NCBI GenBank assembly: GCA_934773085.1
Contig: CAKVMU010000056.1
Span: 1-8,989 of the forward strand
Direction: 5' to 3'
DNA length: 8,989 nucleotides
Origin: an uncultured Candidatus Melainabacteria bacterium
GTDB taxonomy: Bacteria > Cyanobacteriota > Vampirovibrionia > Gastranaerophilales > Gastranaerophilaceae
This document shows positions 1 through 6,575 of this stretch, piece after piece. Numbering within the stretch: position 1 is the stretch's first letter; each line of letters begins with the position of its first letter. The notes beneath the pieces are model-generated. The model had not been told where the DNA came from. It saw nothing but the letters and a program-made list of their open reading frames with translations, and searched no databases. Made by a program: the position numbers and the translations under genes.

Positions 1-1997
1 GAGCAATCCGATTATCTTTTAACAGCAAGAATTCAAAATATGAAACAAAAATTGAAAAAGGTAAGGGTGGAAAGTTATATAAAATAAGGTTGTCGAGTAT
101 TGAAGAAGACTTGCAACTAAAATATATTCACGAATATTATGATACTCTTGCAACGACAAACAATATCGTTGAATTGCATGATTTTCAAACTAAAAAAGAA
201 CAAATTATTTCGTTCAAACAAAGAGAAATGGCTCTTGCAAAGTATGATTTGGTTAGAATTTGGAATAATTATAGGTTGGAAGAAAAACAAAAAGGAATTT
301 CTAAAAAAGTTGCCGATAGCGAATTTTTAACAACATATAATACCGGCTTGTTATACTCAAAAATATTTAATGTTTTAGGAAGTATAAGTATTGGAGCATT
401 GTATCGTTGGAAAATGTTATTAGATAAAAATCCCGGTTGGACAACATTAGTCGGAAATTATAACTACACAGCAAACGGTTGTTATAGAACAAGTCTTAGT
501 GAAAATGAGATTAAAATATTTTTAAACATACTTTTATCTCCGAATAAATTTTCAATCGGCAGAGCAATATCATTAACACAATATATTCTAAAAGAAAAGA
601 ATGCAGAAAATATTCCAACAGAAGTTACATTTAGAAGATATGCCAAATGGTATAAAGCAAATAATTTAGATAAATGGACTCTTGCACGTGATGGTATGAA
701 AGCCTTAAAAGATAAGGTTGAACCATATATCGTAAGAGATGTAAGTATGCTTGAAGTCGGACAAGTTTTGATTGCTGACGGGCATACTTTAAATTTTCAA
801 GTTATAAATCCGTTCACAGGCAGACCTTCAAGAGCAACATTGATTGGGTTTCTTGATTGGAAATCGGGTGGACTTGTCGGTTATGACATTATGCTTGAAG
901 AAAATACTCAAAATATTGCAAATGCTTTGAGGAACGCAATTTTAAATATGGATAAAGTTCCTGAATATGTTTACCAAGATAACGGTAGAGCGTTTAAATC
1001 TAAATTCTTTAATGGCAATTCTAAATTTGAAGAACTAGGTTTTACCGGGGTTTATCAAAAGTTAGGAATAACACCTGTTTATGCAACGCCATATAATGCT
1101 CGTGCAAAAGTTATTGAGCGATTCTTTTTAAATTTTCAAGAAAGTTTTGAAAAACTTATGCCAAGCTACATTGGTACAAGCATTGATAATAAACCTGCTT
1201 ATATGAACCGAAATGAAAAATTGCACAAACAAATCCACGTGCAAAAAGCAAATTTTGTGCCAACTATTGAACAAGCATTAATCTTGATTAGAGAATGGTT
1301 GAAGTTTAAGCATTCTCAACCTTGTCCTAATGATAGAACAAAAACTATTCAGCAAATGTTGGATAGTATTCAAAGACAAGATATTAATGAATCACAACTT
1401 GATGATTTGATGATGGCGACCGAAATTAAACATATCGGCAGGAATGGAATCAGATTCTTAAAAGCAGATTATTTTAATGATGCACTTTATGGAATCAGAG
1501 AAAAATGCATTATTAAATATAATTTAAACGACCTTTCATATATCAAAATTTATTCTATTAAAGGTGAATTTTTATGTAGAGCTGATAGAGTAACAGCAAC
1601 ACATCCGCTTGTTCATTTGATGGGTGAAGTTAAGGATATTGAAGATTACAAGCAAAAGATTAGAAAACAAAAGCAATTACAAAATAAAACATTGAAAGCT
1701 GTTAAACAGCATTTTTCGCTTGAAGATATTGATTTAATTAAATCAAAACTTATTGAGGCAGAAATTGCCACTGAAGAAATTCCTGTAATTGAAAAACAAG
1801 AAATTAAGAAAGAAAAAGAAAAAGTAAAAGTAAAGGAGCCTGAAAACTATGTTCAAAACCGAAAACGACCAATATTCAAAGATAATTATGAACGATACGA
1901 ATGGCATATGAAAAATGGTTGTATAGGAAATGAAGATAGGCAATGGTTAAGTGAATACATAAGATCGGAGGAATTTAAAATCATTTATGAAAAATAG
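1..1997 (+). CDS. Mu-type DDE transposase (MuA-like), 5'-partial
   Basis: Catalyses DNA strand transfer of a Mu/Tn552-type transposon in the cytoplasm, normally with the MuB-like ATPase encoded next. A TTG at 90 would give 635 aa, but the same frame stays open to the left edge with no stop. The residues across the TTG (GGKLYKIRLSSIEEDLQ) resemble the segment that links the N-terminal winged helix to the body in Mu-type transposases, so the true start lies outside the window. Numbering from the TTG, the RNase H-like core runs about residues 215-360. Candidate catalytic residues are D230 (in LIADGH), D297 (in YQDNGR) and E343 (in AKVIERFF). The D-D spacing of 67 matches MuA as I recall it. A lysine/glutamate-rich linker (about 570-590) precedes a C-terminal tail with RPIFKDNYERYEWH, where MuA contacts MuB. 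The catalytic triad is complete, so it may be active. It overlaps the next gene by 11 nt. Confidence 0.9.
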   Translation, partial: AIRLSFNSKNSKYETKIEKGKGGKLYKIRLSSIEEDLQLKYIHEYYDTLATTNNIVELHDFQTKKEQIISFKQREMALAKYDLVRIWNNYRLEEKQKGISKKVADSEFLTTYNTGLLYSKIFNVLGSISIGALYRWKMLLDKNPGWTTLVGNYNYTANGCYRTSLSENEIKIFLNILLSPNKFSIGRAISLTQYILKEKNAENIPTEVTFRRYAKWYKANNLDKWTLARDGMKALKDKVEPYIVRDVSMLEVGQVLIADGHTLNFQVINPFTGRPSRATLIGFLDWKSGGLVGYDIMLEENTQNIANALRNAILNMDKVPEYVYQDNGRAFKSKFFNGNSKFEELGFTGVYQKLGITPVYATPYNARAKVIERFFLNFQESFEKLMPSYIGTSIDNKPAYMNRNEKLHKQIHVQKANFVPTIEQALILIREWLKFKHSQPCPNDRTKTIQQMLDSIQRQDINESQLDDLMMATEIKHIGRNGIRFLKADYFNDALYGIREKCIIKYNLNDLSYIKIYSIKGEFLCRADRVTATHPLVHLMGEVKDIEDYKQKIRKQKQLQNKTLKAVKQHFSLEDIDLIKSKLIEAEIATEEIPVIEKQEIKKEKEKVKVKEPENYVQNRKRPIFKDNYERYEWHMKNGCIGNEDRQWLSEYIRSEEFKIIYEK

Positions 1998-2676
1998 TTT
2001 GATTAAAACAAGAAATGTGAAAAGATTTATATCCTTGATGGATAATCTTCAAAAAGCACCTTCGAATGTTTCAAAAATGGCACTGGTTTATGGAGCATTC
2101 GAACTCGGTAAATCTCAAACAATAATGTGGTGGGTTAGAAATAACGATGCAATTTACGTCAGATGCAATCACAATATTTCGCCAAAATGGCTTTTAAGCG
2201 AAATAGTAAAAGAATTAGACGAAGTTCCTTGCTATACTTCGCAAAGATTATTTGAACAGATTGAAGAAAAATTAAAATACAATCCTAAAATACTTGTTGT
2301 TGATGAGATTGATTATCTGTTTTCAAACCGACACACAATAGAAACTTTAAGGGATATTCACGATAAGTTGGGTATCCCTATTTTATTGGTCGGAATGGAA
2401 TTAGCGGATAAAAAACTCCAAAAATATGGACATATTAACGATAGGATTTTTGCAAAATTAAAGTTTGAAAAATTATCCAAGGACGATTTTAAAGAAATTA
2501 TTGAAACTTTATCCGAAGTGAACTTTTGCGATAAAGCCATAAAATATGTTGCAAGCAGAAATCTACAATTCCGGCAAGTTGTAAAAATAATAGCAAAGTC
2601 GGAGCAATTAGCACAAACAAATAAATTAACGGAAATAACAGAAAAAATAATCAAAGGAGTTATTGATGAAAAATAA
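1987..2676 (+). CDS. AAA+ ATPase, MuB-like transposition target-selection protein
   Basis: A 229-aa P-loop ATPase. Its family partners (MuB, TniB, TnsC-type proteins) bind target DNA with ATP and stimulate the transposase. Visible motifs are Walker A GAFELGKS (residues 36-43) and Walker B ILVVDEID (102-109), followed by a strand ILLVGME (132-138) in the sensor-1 position, where Gly replaces the usual polar residue. D152-R153 is a possible arginine-finger region. The C-terminal third is helical and basic. MuB itself is about 312 aa and has an N-terminal DNA-binding domain. Here only about 30 residues precede the Walker A strand, so this is the compact form. The start ATG lies inside the transposase end (ATGAAAAATAG overlap). 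Its nearest Shine-Dalgarno, GGAGG at 1967-1971, is an unusually distant 15 nt away, so translational coupling is likely. The assignment rests on motifs plus position beside the transposase. Confidence 0.87.
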   Translation: MKNSLIKTRNVKRFISLMDNLQKAPSNVSKMALVYGAFELGKSQTIMWWVRNNDAIYVRCNHNISPKWLLSEIVKELDEVPCYTSQRLFEQIEEKLKYNPKILVVDEIDYLFSNRHTIETLRDIHDKLGIPILLVGMELADKKLQKYGHINDRIFAKLKFEKLSKDDFKEIIETLSEVNFCDKAIKYVASRNLQFRQVVKIIAKSEQLAQTNKLTEITEKIIKGVIDEK

Positions 2677-3331
2677 GGTTCTAAAATTATGCAAACGCTT
2701 GAATAAAGTTACGGCATCAGAAATCACACCGATTTTAATGCTTGATGAAAAAGAAGTTTCTAATATTTTAAATGAATTGGTTAGCGAAGATAAGCTGACT
2801 GTTAGAGAGGATTTGATTTATTTTTACAAAGAAGTTAAAAGAAAAGCTCCTCTGCCGTTGTTTTTTGAATACAGAGAAAAAGAAGAAATCGAGTTGTTAA
2901 TTAAATGTTTTAGTTGTGAAATTCCAAGTGTAAAAGCAAGTTGGCTATTAAAAATAAAAGAACCTGCGATTTGCAGATTTTATTCATATTTTAGAGAGCT
3001 GATTTACAATAAACAATTAGAAGAATTAAAGGTTTTGTTTAATAAAAATCCGAAAATACCTTGCGAGAGAAATTTTGTGGGTGTTTTAAATTTTATGTAT
3101 TATTACAATGGACAAACATATATTTCAAAGAAAAAATTATTACACAAACATACAGAAAAACCATTTTCCAAAATGGATATGCTGGAGTTTAAAAAAGATT
3201 ATTCAAAATTAACAAGAAGAGTAAATCACAACAGTATGCAAAATCTTGTTCATTTACATTTGGCGGAGCAAATTTTTAGATTTAATCATAATTATGATGA
3301 AGTGTATAACGAAATAACAAGATTTATTTAA
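2666..3331 (+). CDS. Winged-helix protein of unknown function, third gene of the transposon operon
   Basis: A 221-aa protein that I do not recognise. I chose ATG 2666 over the TTG at 2663 because AAGGAG (2654-2659) lies 6 nt upstream. The start overlaps the ATPase stop by 11 nt (ATGAAAAATAA), mirroring the previous junction, so the three genes form one operon. Residues 1-55 look like a winged helix: helices, then LDEKEVSNILNELVSEDKL and a short strand ending in LIYFYK. The rest is basic and mixed alpha/beta, with several aromatic-rich stretches such as NFMYYYNGQTYISKKKLL. No catalytic motif, Cys/His cluster or membrane segment is visible. By position it could be a DNA-binding accessory factor for transposition, a role filled by TniQ/TnsD in other systems, or a regulator of the operon. 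There is no sequence evidence for either, and I see no TniQ-type zinc motif. Confidence 0.75.
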   Translation: MKNKVLKLCKRLNKVTASEITPILMLDEKEVSNILNELVSEDKLTVREDLIYFYKEVKRKAPLPLFFEYREKEEIELLIKCFSCEIPSVKASWLLKIKEPAICRFYSYFRELIYNKQLEELKVLFNKNPKIPCERNFVGVLNFMYYYNGQTYISKKKLLHKHTEKPFSKMDMLEFKKDYSKLTRRVNHNSMQNLVHLHLAEQIFRFNHNYDEVYNEITRFI

Positions 3332-3341
3332 GATTTTTGTA

Positions 3342-3347
3342 TATAAT
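3342..3347 (+). promoter_or_regulatory. Consensus -10 element (TATAAT) just upstream of the RhuM-Fic gene
   Basis: A perfect TATAAT ends 6 nt before the ATG at 3354. If used, transcription would begin about at the A of that ATG, giving a leaderless or nearly leaderless mRNA. No purine-rich Shine-Dalgarno precedes the ATG (only GAG at 3349-3351), which agrees with that. No convincing -35 box is seen 16-18 nt upstream. In an AT-rich intergenic gap a chance TATAAT is quite possible. Confidence 0.35.
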
Positions 3348-3353
3348 TGAGCT

Positions 3354-4349
3354 ATGGATAAAGAATTACAAAAAGGCGAAATAGTTATTTATATAAGTGA
3401 AGACGGCTCAATTTCACTTGATACAAAGCTTGAAAACGATACAATTTGGCTTACACAAAAACAAATGGCTGAATTGTTTGGAGTAAAAACACCAGCAATA
3501 AATAAACATTTAAATAATATTTATAATGAAGGTGAATTGGATAAAATCTCAACTGTTTCCATTTTGGAAATAGTTCAAAAAGAAGGTAATAGAGATATTT
3601 CAAGAAAAATTGCATTTTACAATCTTGATGCAGTAATTTCTGTGGGGTACAGAGTAAATTCTTCTAGAGCTACTCAATTCCGTATTTGGGCGACAAATAC
3701 ATTAAAAGAATATCTTATTAAAGGTTATGTTATCAATGAAAAAATGTTAAAGGCTCAACAAAACAAAATCCAAACTCTGCAATCAACTGTAAGCCTTTTA
3801 ACAAGAAGTATTCAAAACCAAATTTCAACAGTTGACCAAGCACAAGATGTTGCGAACATTTTAGATAATTTTGCAAAAGGTTTGGATTTGTTGGATAACT
3901 TTGACCACAAAACTCTTGATACAAAAGGAGTTACTCAAAAAGAAGCAGTTGCTATTTCTGAAAGCGAATTTTTAAAAGTTATTGATAAAATGAAATCAGA
4001 TTTTGCATCTGATGTTTTTGCAAACCCGAAAGACGGAAGTTTTGCAAGCTCTGTTAATCAGATTTACCAAACTTTTGGTGGGAATGATTGTTATCCGACA
4101 TTAGAAGAAAAAGCCGCAATGCTTTTATATTTGATAACAAAAAATCATTCATTTTCTGACGGGAATAAACGAATTGCTGCAAGTTGCTTTTTGTATTTCT
4201 TAAATAAAAACAATATGCTTTATAAAAATAATTTGCCAATAATTGATAACGGTACATTGTTTGCACTGACACTTCTAATTGCAGAAAGTGAACCGTCGGA
4301 AATGGAAATTATGAAACAAATTGTCATAAGTGTTTTAAATAAGGGGTAA
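3354..4349 (+). CDS. RhuM-family protein with C-terminal Fic/Doc domain
   Basis: A 331-aa cytoplasmic protein. The N-terminal half (about residues 8-125) matches the RhuM family as I know it: an ISEDGSISLDTKLENDTIWL strand region, then a helix-turn-helix-like MAELFGVKTPAINKHLNNIY, then a YNLDAVISVGYRVNS segment and the RATQFRIWATNTLKEYL block. A helical linker (about 126-175) leads to a C-terminal Fic/Doc fold with the motif HSFSDGNKR (265-273) followed by IAAS. The motif has His265 and the GNKR anion-binding loop, but lacks the second Arg of AMPylating Fic enzymes (HPFxxGNGRxxR). It is nearer to Doc, a kinase that phosphorylates EF-Tu; the activity here is inferred. RhuM was named from a Salmonella pathogenicity island, but its role is unclear. 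Such fusions are common in mobile islands. No antitoxin-like gene precedes it. It probably shares a transcript with the tautomerase gene 15 nt downstream. Confidence 0.87.
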   Translation: MDKELQKGEIVIYISEDGSISLDTKLENDTIWLTQKQMAELFGVKTPAINKHLNNIYNEGELDKISTVSILEIVQKEGNRDISRKIAFYNLDAVISVGYRVNSSRATQFRIWATNTLKEYLIKGYVINEKMLKAQQNKIQTLQSTVSLLTRSIQNQISTVDQAQDVANILDNFAKGLDLLDNFDHKTLDTKGVTQKEAVAISESEFLKVIDKMKSDFASDVFANPKDGSFASSVNQIYQTFGGNDCYPTLEEKAAMLLYLITKNHSFSDGNKRIAASCFLYFLNKNNMLYKNNLPIIDNGTLFALTLLIAESEPSEMEIMKQIVISVLNKG

Positions 4350-4364
4350 ATAAAGGAGGGAACT

Positions 4365-4709
4365 ATGCCATATATTGAAGCAAAATTAAGTATTGAATTA
4401 AACGACAGCCAAAAAGACGAATTACAGGCAAAATTAGCGAATGCCGTTTCTTTAGCGTTTTCTAAACCAAACGCATATATTATGACAAATATTGAAGATG
4501 AAAAATCTTTGTATATGGGTGGTAAAAGAGTTGAAAAAGGTGCTTATATTGAAGTTAAAGCATTGGGAACAGTTGCTAAACCATCTTGTCAGACTGTAAC
4601 AAAAACAATTTGCGATATTCTAACAAATGACTACGGTTTAAACGGCGCACAAATTTATATTACCTATCACCCTGTTGATATGTGGGGTTGGAATGGATCA
4701 ATGTTTTAA
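4365..4709 (+). CDS. MIF/tautomerase-superfamily protein
   Basis: A 114-aa protein of the length and pattern of macrophage migration inhibitory factor (MIF), a trimeric keto-enol (phenylpyruvate) tautomerase. Pro2, which becomes the catalytic N-terminal proline after Met removal, is followed by the YIEAKLSI strand. SKPNAYIM (33-40) aligns with GKPPQYIA of MIF, placing Lys34 at the active-site lysine. The C-terminal IYITYH (97-102) and WGWNGSMF (107-114) match the VYINYY and GWNNSTF strands of human MIF. The CxxC redox motif of animal MIF is absent, so only tautomerase chemistry is expected. AAAGGAGGG at 4352-4360 is an excellent ribosome binding site close to the ATG, suggesting strong translation. 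It lies 15 nt after the RhuM-Fic stop. The natural substrate of bacterial MIF homologues is unknown. An ancestral gene captured in a mobile region, or simply a resident chromosomal gene, are both possible. Confidence 0.88.
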   Translation: MPYIEAKLSIELNDSQKDELQAKLANAVSLAFSKPNAYIMTNIEDEKSLYMGGKRVEKGAYIEVKALGTVAKPSCQTVTKTICDILTNDYGLNGAQIYITYHPVDMWGWNGSMF

Positions 4710-4760
4710 TGTTTTAGATAAATTGGTAAAATTAAAAACTGCTTAATTATGTGTCCATAT

Positions 4761-4788
4761 CTGACATAGTCATAATTTATGATATTAT
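4761..4788 (+). promoter_or_regulatory. Probable sigma-70 promoter with an operator-like palindrome in the spacer
   Basis: CTGACA (4761-4766, one mismatch from TTGACA) is followed after 16 nt by TATTAT (4783-4788, one mismatch from TATAAT). The start site would fall near 4795, just before the ribosome binding site AAAAGGA (4795-4801) of the gene at 4811, so the leader would be short. The spacer contains the perfect palindrome TCATAA-T-TTATGA (4770-4782), placed where a repressor would block polymerase. No regulator gene can be assigned, and AT-rich palindromes arise easily by chance. Confidence 0.5.
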
Positions 4789-4810
4789 TTAGTAAAAAGG
4801 ATAATATTAT

Positions 4811-5473
4811 ATGTCAAATATGTTAAAAAAAATATTAAAATTTATTTTAATTTCACTTGGTGTATTTGCTGGTGGAATATTAATTTTAATAATCCTGTTT
4901 ATTATATTAAGTTGTCTTATATTTCAAGACTTAAAAATTAAAGAATCCGACGTAAGAGCTCAAATTACAGCAGAAAAACCGGATTTGGAAAGATATAAAC
5001 CTATTTTAGATTATGTTGAAGGATACAAAGCTAAGTATAATAAATATCCCGAGGAATTACCTCAAAAATATAAAAATATTGTTTCTGACAAATTTGATGG
5101 CTTTGATTATGAATTAACAAAATATGGCAACTATATTTTTAGGATATTCCCAAAACACGGACCTATTGAATTTTATCAACCCAAAAGTCTTTTTAAATGG
5201 CGGGCAGATGGTGACGGAATGGAAGATGGTTTCATTGATAATGAATTTTATTATAAAGTTAACGATGATTGGCAAGCAATTCATTTTCAATACTTTACAC
5301 GATATAATAAATTTTTAGATAAAGATTCTTGCCTTGATGGTGGTGGCTGTTGGGATTATATTAGACATAGATGCGAAACAAAAGACCAAGGATATTGCTT
5401 TCGCAATGAACAGGAATGTATTAAACAGGATGGCAAATGGCAAGAATATAAAAGATACTGCGAACTAAATTAA
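4811..5473 (+). CDS. Membrane-anchored hypothetical protein with duplicated Cys motif
   Basis: A 220-aa protein with no recognised family. Residues 8-38 form a long hydrophobic segment preceded by lysines, so an N-in signal anchor would place the rest outside the cytoplasm. Residues 60-100 contain ILDYVEGYKAKYNKYPEELP, a Tyr-rich helix ending in YP-x-x-LP that resembles the region after the N-terminal helix in pseudopilin-like and small secreted proteins. The tail holds two 16-residue repeats of pattern C-x4-G-x-W-x6-C-E, at 174-189 (CLDGGGCWDYIRHRCE) and 203-218 (CIKQDGKWQEYKRYCE). With C180 and C196 there are six extracytoplasmic cysteines, suited to disulfides. The start is supported by AAAAGGA 9 nt upstream and by the promoter at 4761-4788. 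Similar Cys-Trp-Cys tails occur in many uncharacterised secreted bacterial proteins. Its function is unknown. Confidence 0.8.
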   Translation: MSNMLKKILKFILISLGVFAGGILILIILFIILSCLIFQDLKIKESDVRAQITAEKPDLERYKPILDYVEGYKAKYNKYPEELPQKYKNIVSDKFDGFDYELTKYGNYIFRIFPKHGPIEFYQPKSLFKWRADGDGMEDGFIDNEFYYKVNDDWQAIHFQYFTRYNKFLDKDSCLDGGGCWDYIRHRCETKDQGYCFRNEQECIKQDGKWQEYKRYCELN

Positions 5474-5488
5474 AATTTGTGGTAATGT

Positions 5489-5978
5489 ATGGATATTTTA
5501 GAAAGATTAGCGAAATCAAAATTCAGAAGCAGGTTTAAACTCAGAACAGAAGAGCTTGAATATATCAAGGATAAAGGTCTTGATAAAATTCTTTCTTGTC
5601 TTGGATTATTTGTAACTCAAAGTCCTACATTCCGTTTCTAAAAATTTTACAATTTTTATCCACTCCATCGAACTTTTTGTGGGGACGGCGTTCCTTCGTT
5701 CCACTCAGTCAGCCTTACAAAAATCCGCCATGCCTGCGATTTTATTCGTGATAGAGTTGCACCGGCAGAACCAATCAATGACGGCAAACAAACTCTAATG
5801 TGCGGACACCCTGTTTTCATTGCTCAACACGCAACAGCTACCTGCTGCCGTAGTTGCAATCGAAAAATGGCATAAATTTCCTCAACACAAAGAACTAACC
5901 AAAACCGAACAAGAATATCTTGTTTCTGTCATTATGGAATGGATAACCCGCCAAATTGATTCAAACCAAATTCAATAA
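5489..5978 (+). pseudogene. DUF4186-family gene broken by an insertion and a frameshift
   Basis: The first 33 codons from ATG 5489 (LERLAKSKFRSRFKL..., to GLDK) and the segment from 5723 (IRHACDFI, then INDGKQTLMCGHPVFIAQHA and TATCCR) match the order and motifs of the small DUF4186 family, whose function is unknown. They are separated by about 135 bp that ends the frame at TAA 5639-5641. Because 135 is a multiple of three, the second part resumes in the same frame, but that frame then fails at TAA 5873-5875. Near TGCAATCG (5855-5862) one extra A (5858 or 5859) shifts the remaining family sequence, IEKWHKFPQHKELTKTEQEY and the tail VSVIMEWI, into the next frame, ending at TAA 5976-5978. Two independent lesions plus an internal stop argue for a dead gene and not a sequencing error. 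The conserved HPVFIAQHATATCC core is otherwise well kept, so the loss looks recent. It lies 15 nt after the preceding gene. Confidence 0.82.
5590..5719 (+). repeat. About 130-bp insertion in the DUF4186 gene, possible small mobile or dispersed repeat
   Basis: This stretch interrupts the DUF4186 reading between Lys33 and the next conserved Ile. AAAAT occurs at both junctions (5585-5589 and 5720-5724), consistent with a 5-bp target-site duplication, so the total added DNA is 135 bp. The right half is richer in G+C than its surroundings and contains the direct repeat GTTCC-TTC-GTTCC (5689-5703 region). The middle has a perfect 8-bp AT hairpin (TAAAAATT/AATTTTTA, about 5639-5658). The ends do not form obvious terminal inverted repeats. 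On the minus strand a short open frame can be read (MEWIKIVKFLETECRTLSYK), which may be a fragment of another gene. A non-autonomous element or a captured fragment are both possible. Confidence 0.5.
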
Positions 5979-6044
5979 CCATTCAAAAATATGTTCAAAA
6001 CAGTTTTTATGTTATTTTAAAACTAACAAAAAGGAGAATTAAAT

Positions 6045-6566
6045 ATGTGTAATATAACTATTGAAAATGTCAAACCTATTATAAATATTTTATCAGCTTT
6101 GTTAACCCCAGCAATTGCTATAATTTCAACTATTTTTATATGCCAACAAAAAAACATTCAACGCAGACAGCACCTTGTAGAGGTTTTTAAATTGAGAATT
6201 GATCATATAAAATTTTTCTTTAATTCTTGGGGTAGCTTTAACGCTTATATAAATTACATACCAAATTATAAAGCTCAAATAATTGCTCAAAATAACAATC
6301 AAGAATACATTATATCTTCAATGGAACAAGTTTTTGCTGAATTGTATAAGCACAATTTGTCTACAAAAATGCTGTTTAATGAAGAGCTATTTGATATAGA
6401 ATCCAACTTTATAAACTCTTTAAGAAATAACATACCGTCAAGAGGTCAAGATTGGACTATATATAACATACTAGAGTCTTATGAGGATAGCCGTAATAAA
6501 TTTAACGAATTGTATGAAAAATATGTTGAAATATTAAATAAAGATAACATTATTAGTAAAAACTAA
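6045..6566 (+). CDS. Small membrane-anchored hypothetical protein
   Basis: A 173-aa protein of unknown function. Residues 12-33 are one hydrophobic helix (LSALLTPAIAIISTIFI). The following QQKNIQRRQH is strongly basic, so by the positive-inside rule the bulk (about 35-173) faces the cytoplasm. The layout of a single N-terminal helix, then a QQ-basic stretch, then LVEVFKLRIDHIKFFF resembles a broad group of uncharacterised bacterial proteins with a membrane segment followed by a helical domain containing a Phe-x(2-3)-Arg signature. Some sit near defence genes, but I cannot place this one in a named family. The remainder is predicted helical (YEDSRNKFNELYEKYVEIL at the end). AAGGAG at 6031-6036 lies 8 nt before the ATG and fixes the start. 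It converges with the minus-strand gene, with a one-nt gap between the stop codons. Confidence 0.75.
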   Translation: MCNITIENVKPIINILSALLTPAIAIISTIFICQQKNIQRRQHLVEVFKLRIDHIKFFFNSWGSFNAYINYIPNYKAQIIAQNNNQEYIISSMEQVFAELYKHNLSTKMLFNEELFDIESNFINSLRNNIPSRGQDWTIYNILESYEDSRNKFNELYEKYVEILNKDNIISKN

Positions 6567-6575
6567 CTTATTTTT
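6553..6575 (+). terminator. Weak hairpin with T tract between convergent genes
   Basis: TTAGT (6553-6557) and ACTAA (6562-6566) pair around an AAAA loop that includes the stop codon. CTTATTTTT follows. The stem is only 5 bp and AT-rich, so it is at best a weak intrinsic terminator. It is the only candidate at this convergent junction. Confidence 0.2.

Noticed and set aside
90..92. TTG as start of the transposase
   Set aside because: No Shine-Dalgarno fits it, and the open frame with family-like sequence continues to the window edge.
1743..1943. Minus-strand 66-codon Phe-rich frame
   Set aside because: It is the antisense of the Lys/Glu-rich transposase linker, so its Phe-rich composition is an artefact.
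2358..2654. Minus-strand 98-codon frame
   Set aside because: It is antisense to the MuB-like ATPase, which has clear Walker motifs on the other strand.
3332..3353. Right end of the Mu-type transposon
   Set aside because: No TG...CA terminus or repeated binding site could be matched, because the left end is outside the window.
5590..5719. Self-splicing intron or in-frame protein insertion in DUF4186
   Set aside because: It is far too short for a group I or II intron, contains an in-frame stop, and the gene has a second frameshift anyway.
5979..6044. Promoter for the 6045 gene
   Set aside because: TTCAAA boxes (5982, 5994) are present, but no -10 lies at a proper spacing, so no promoter is claimed.
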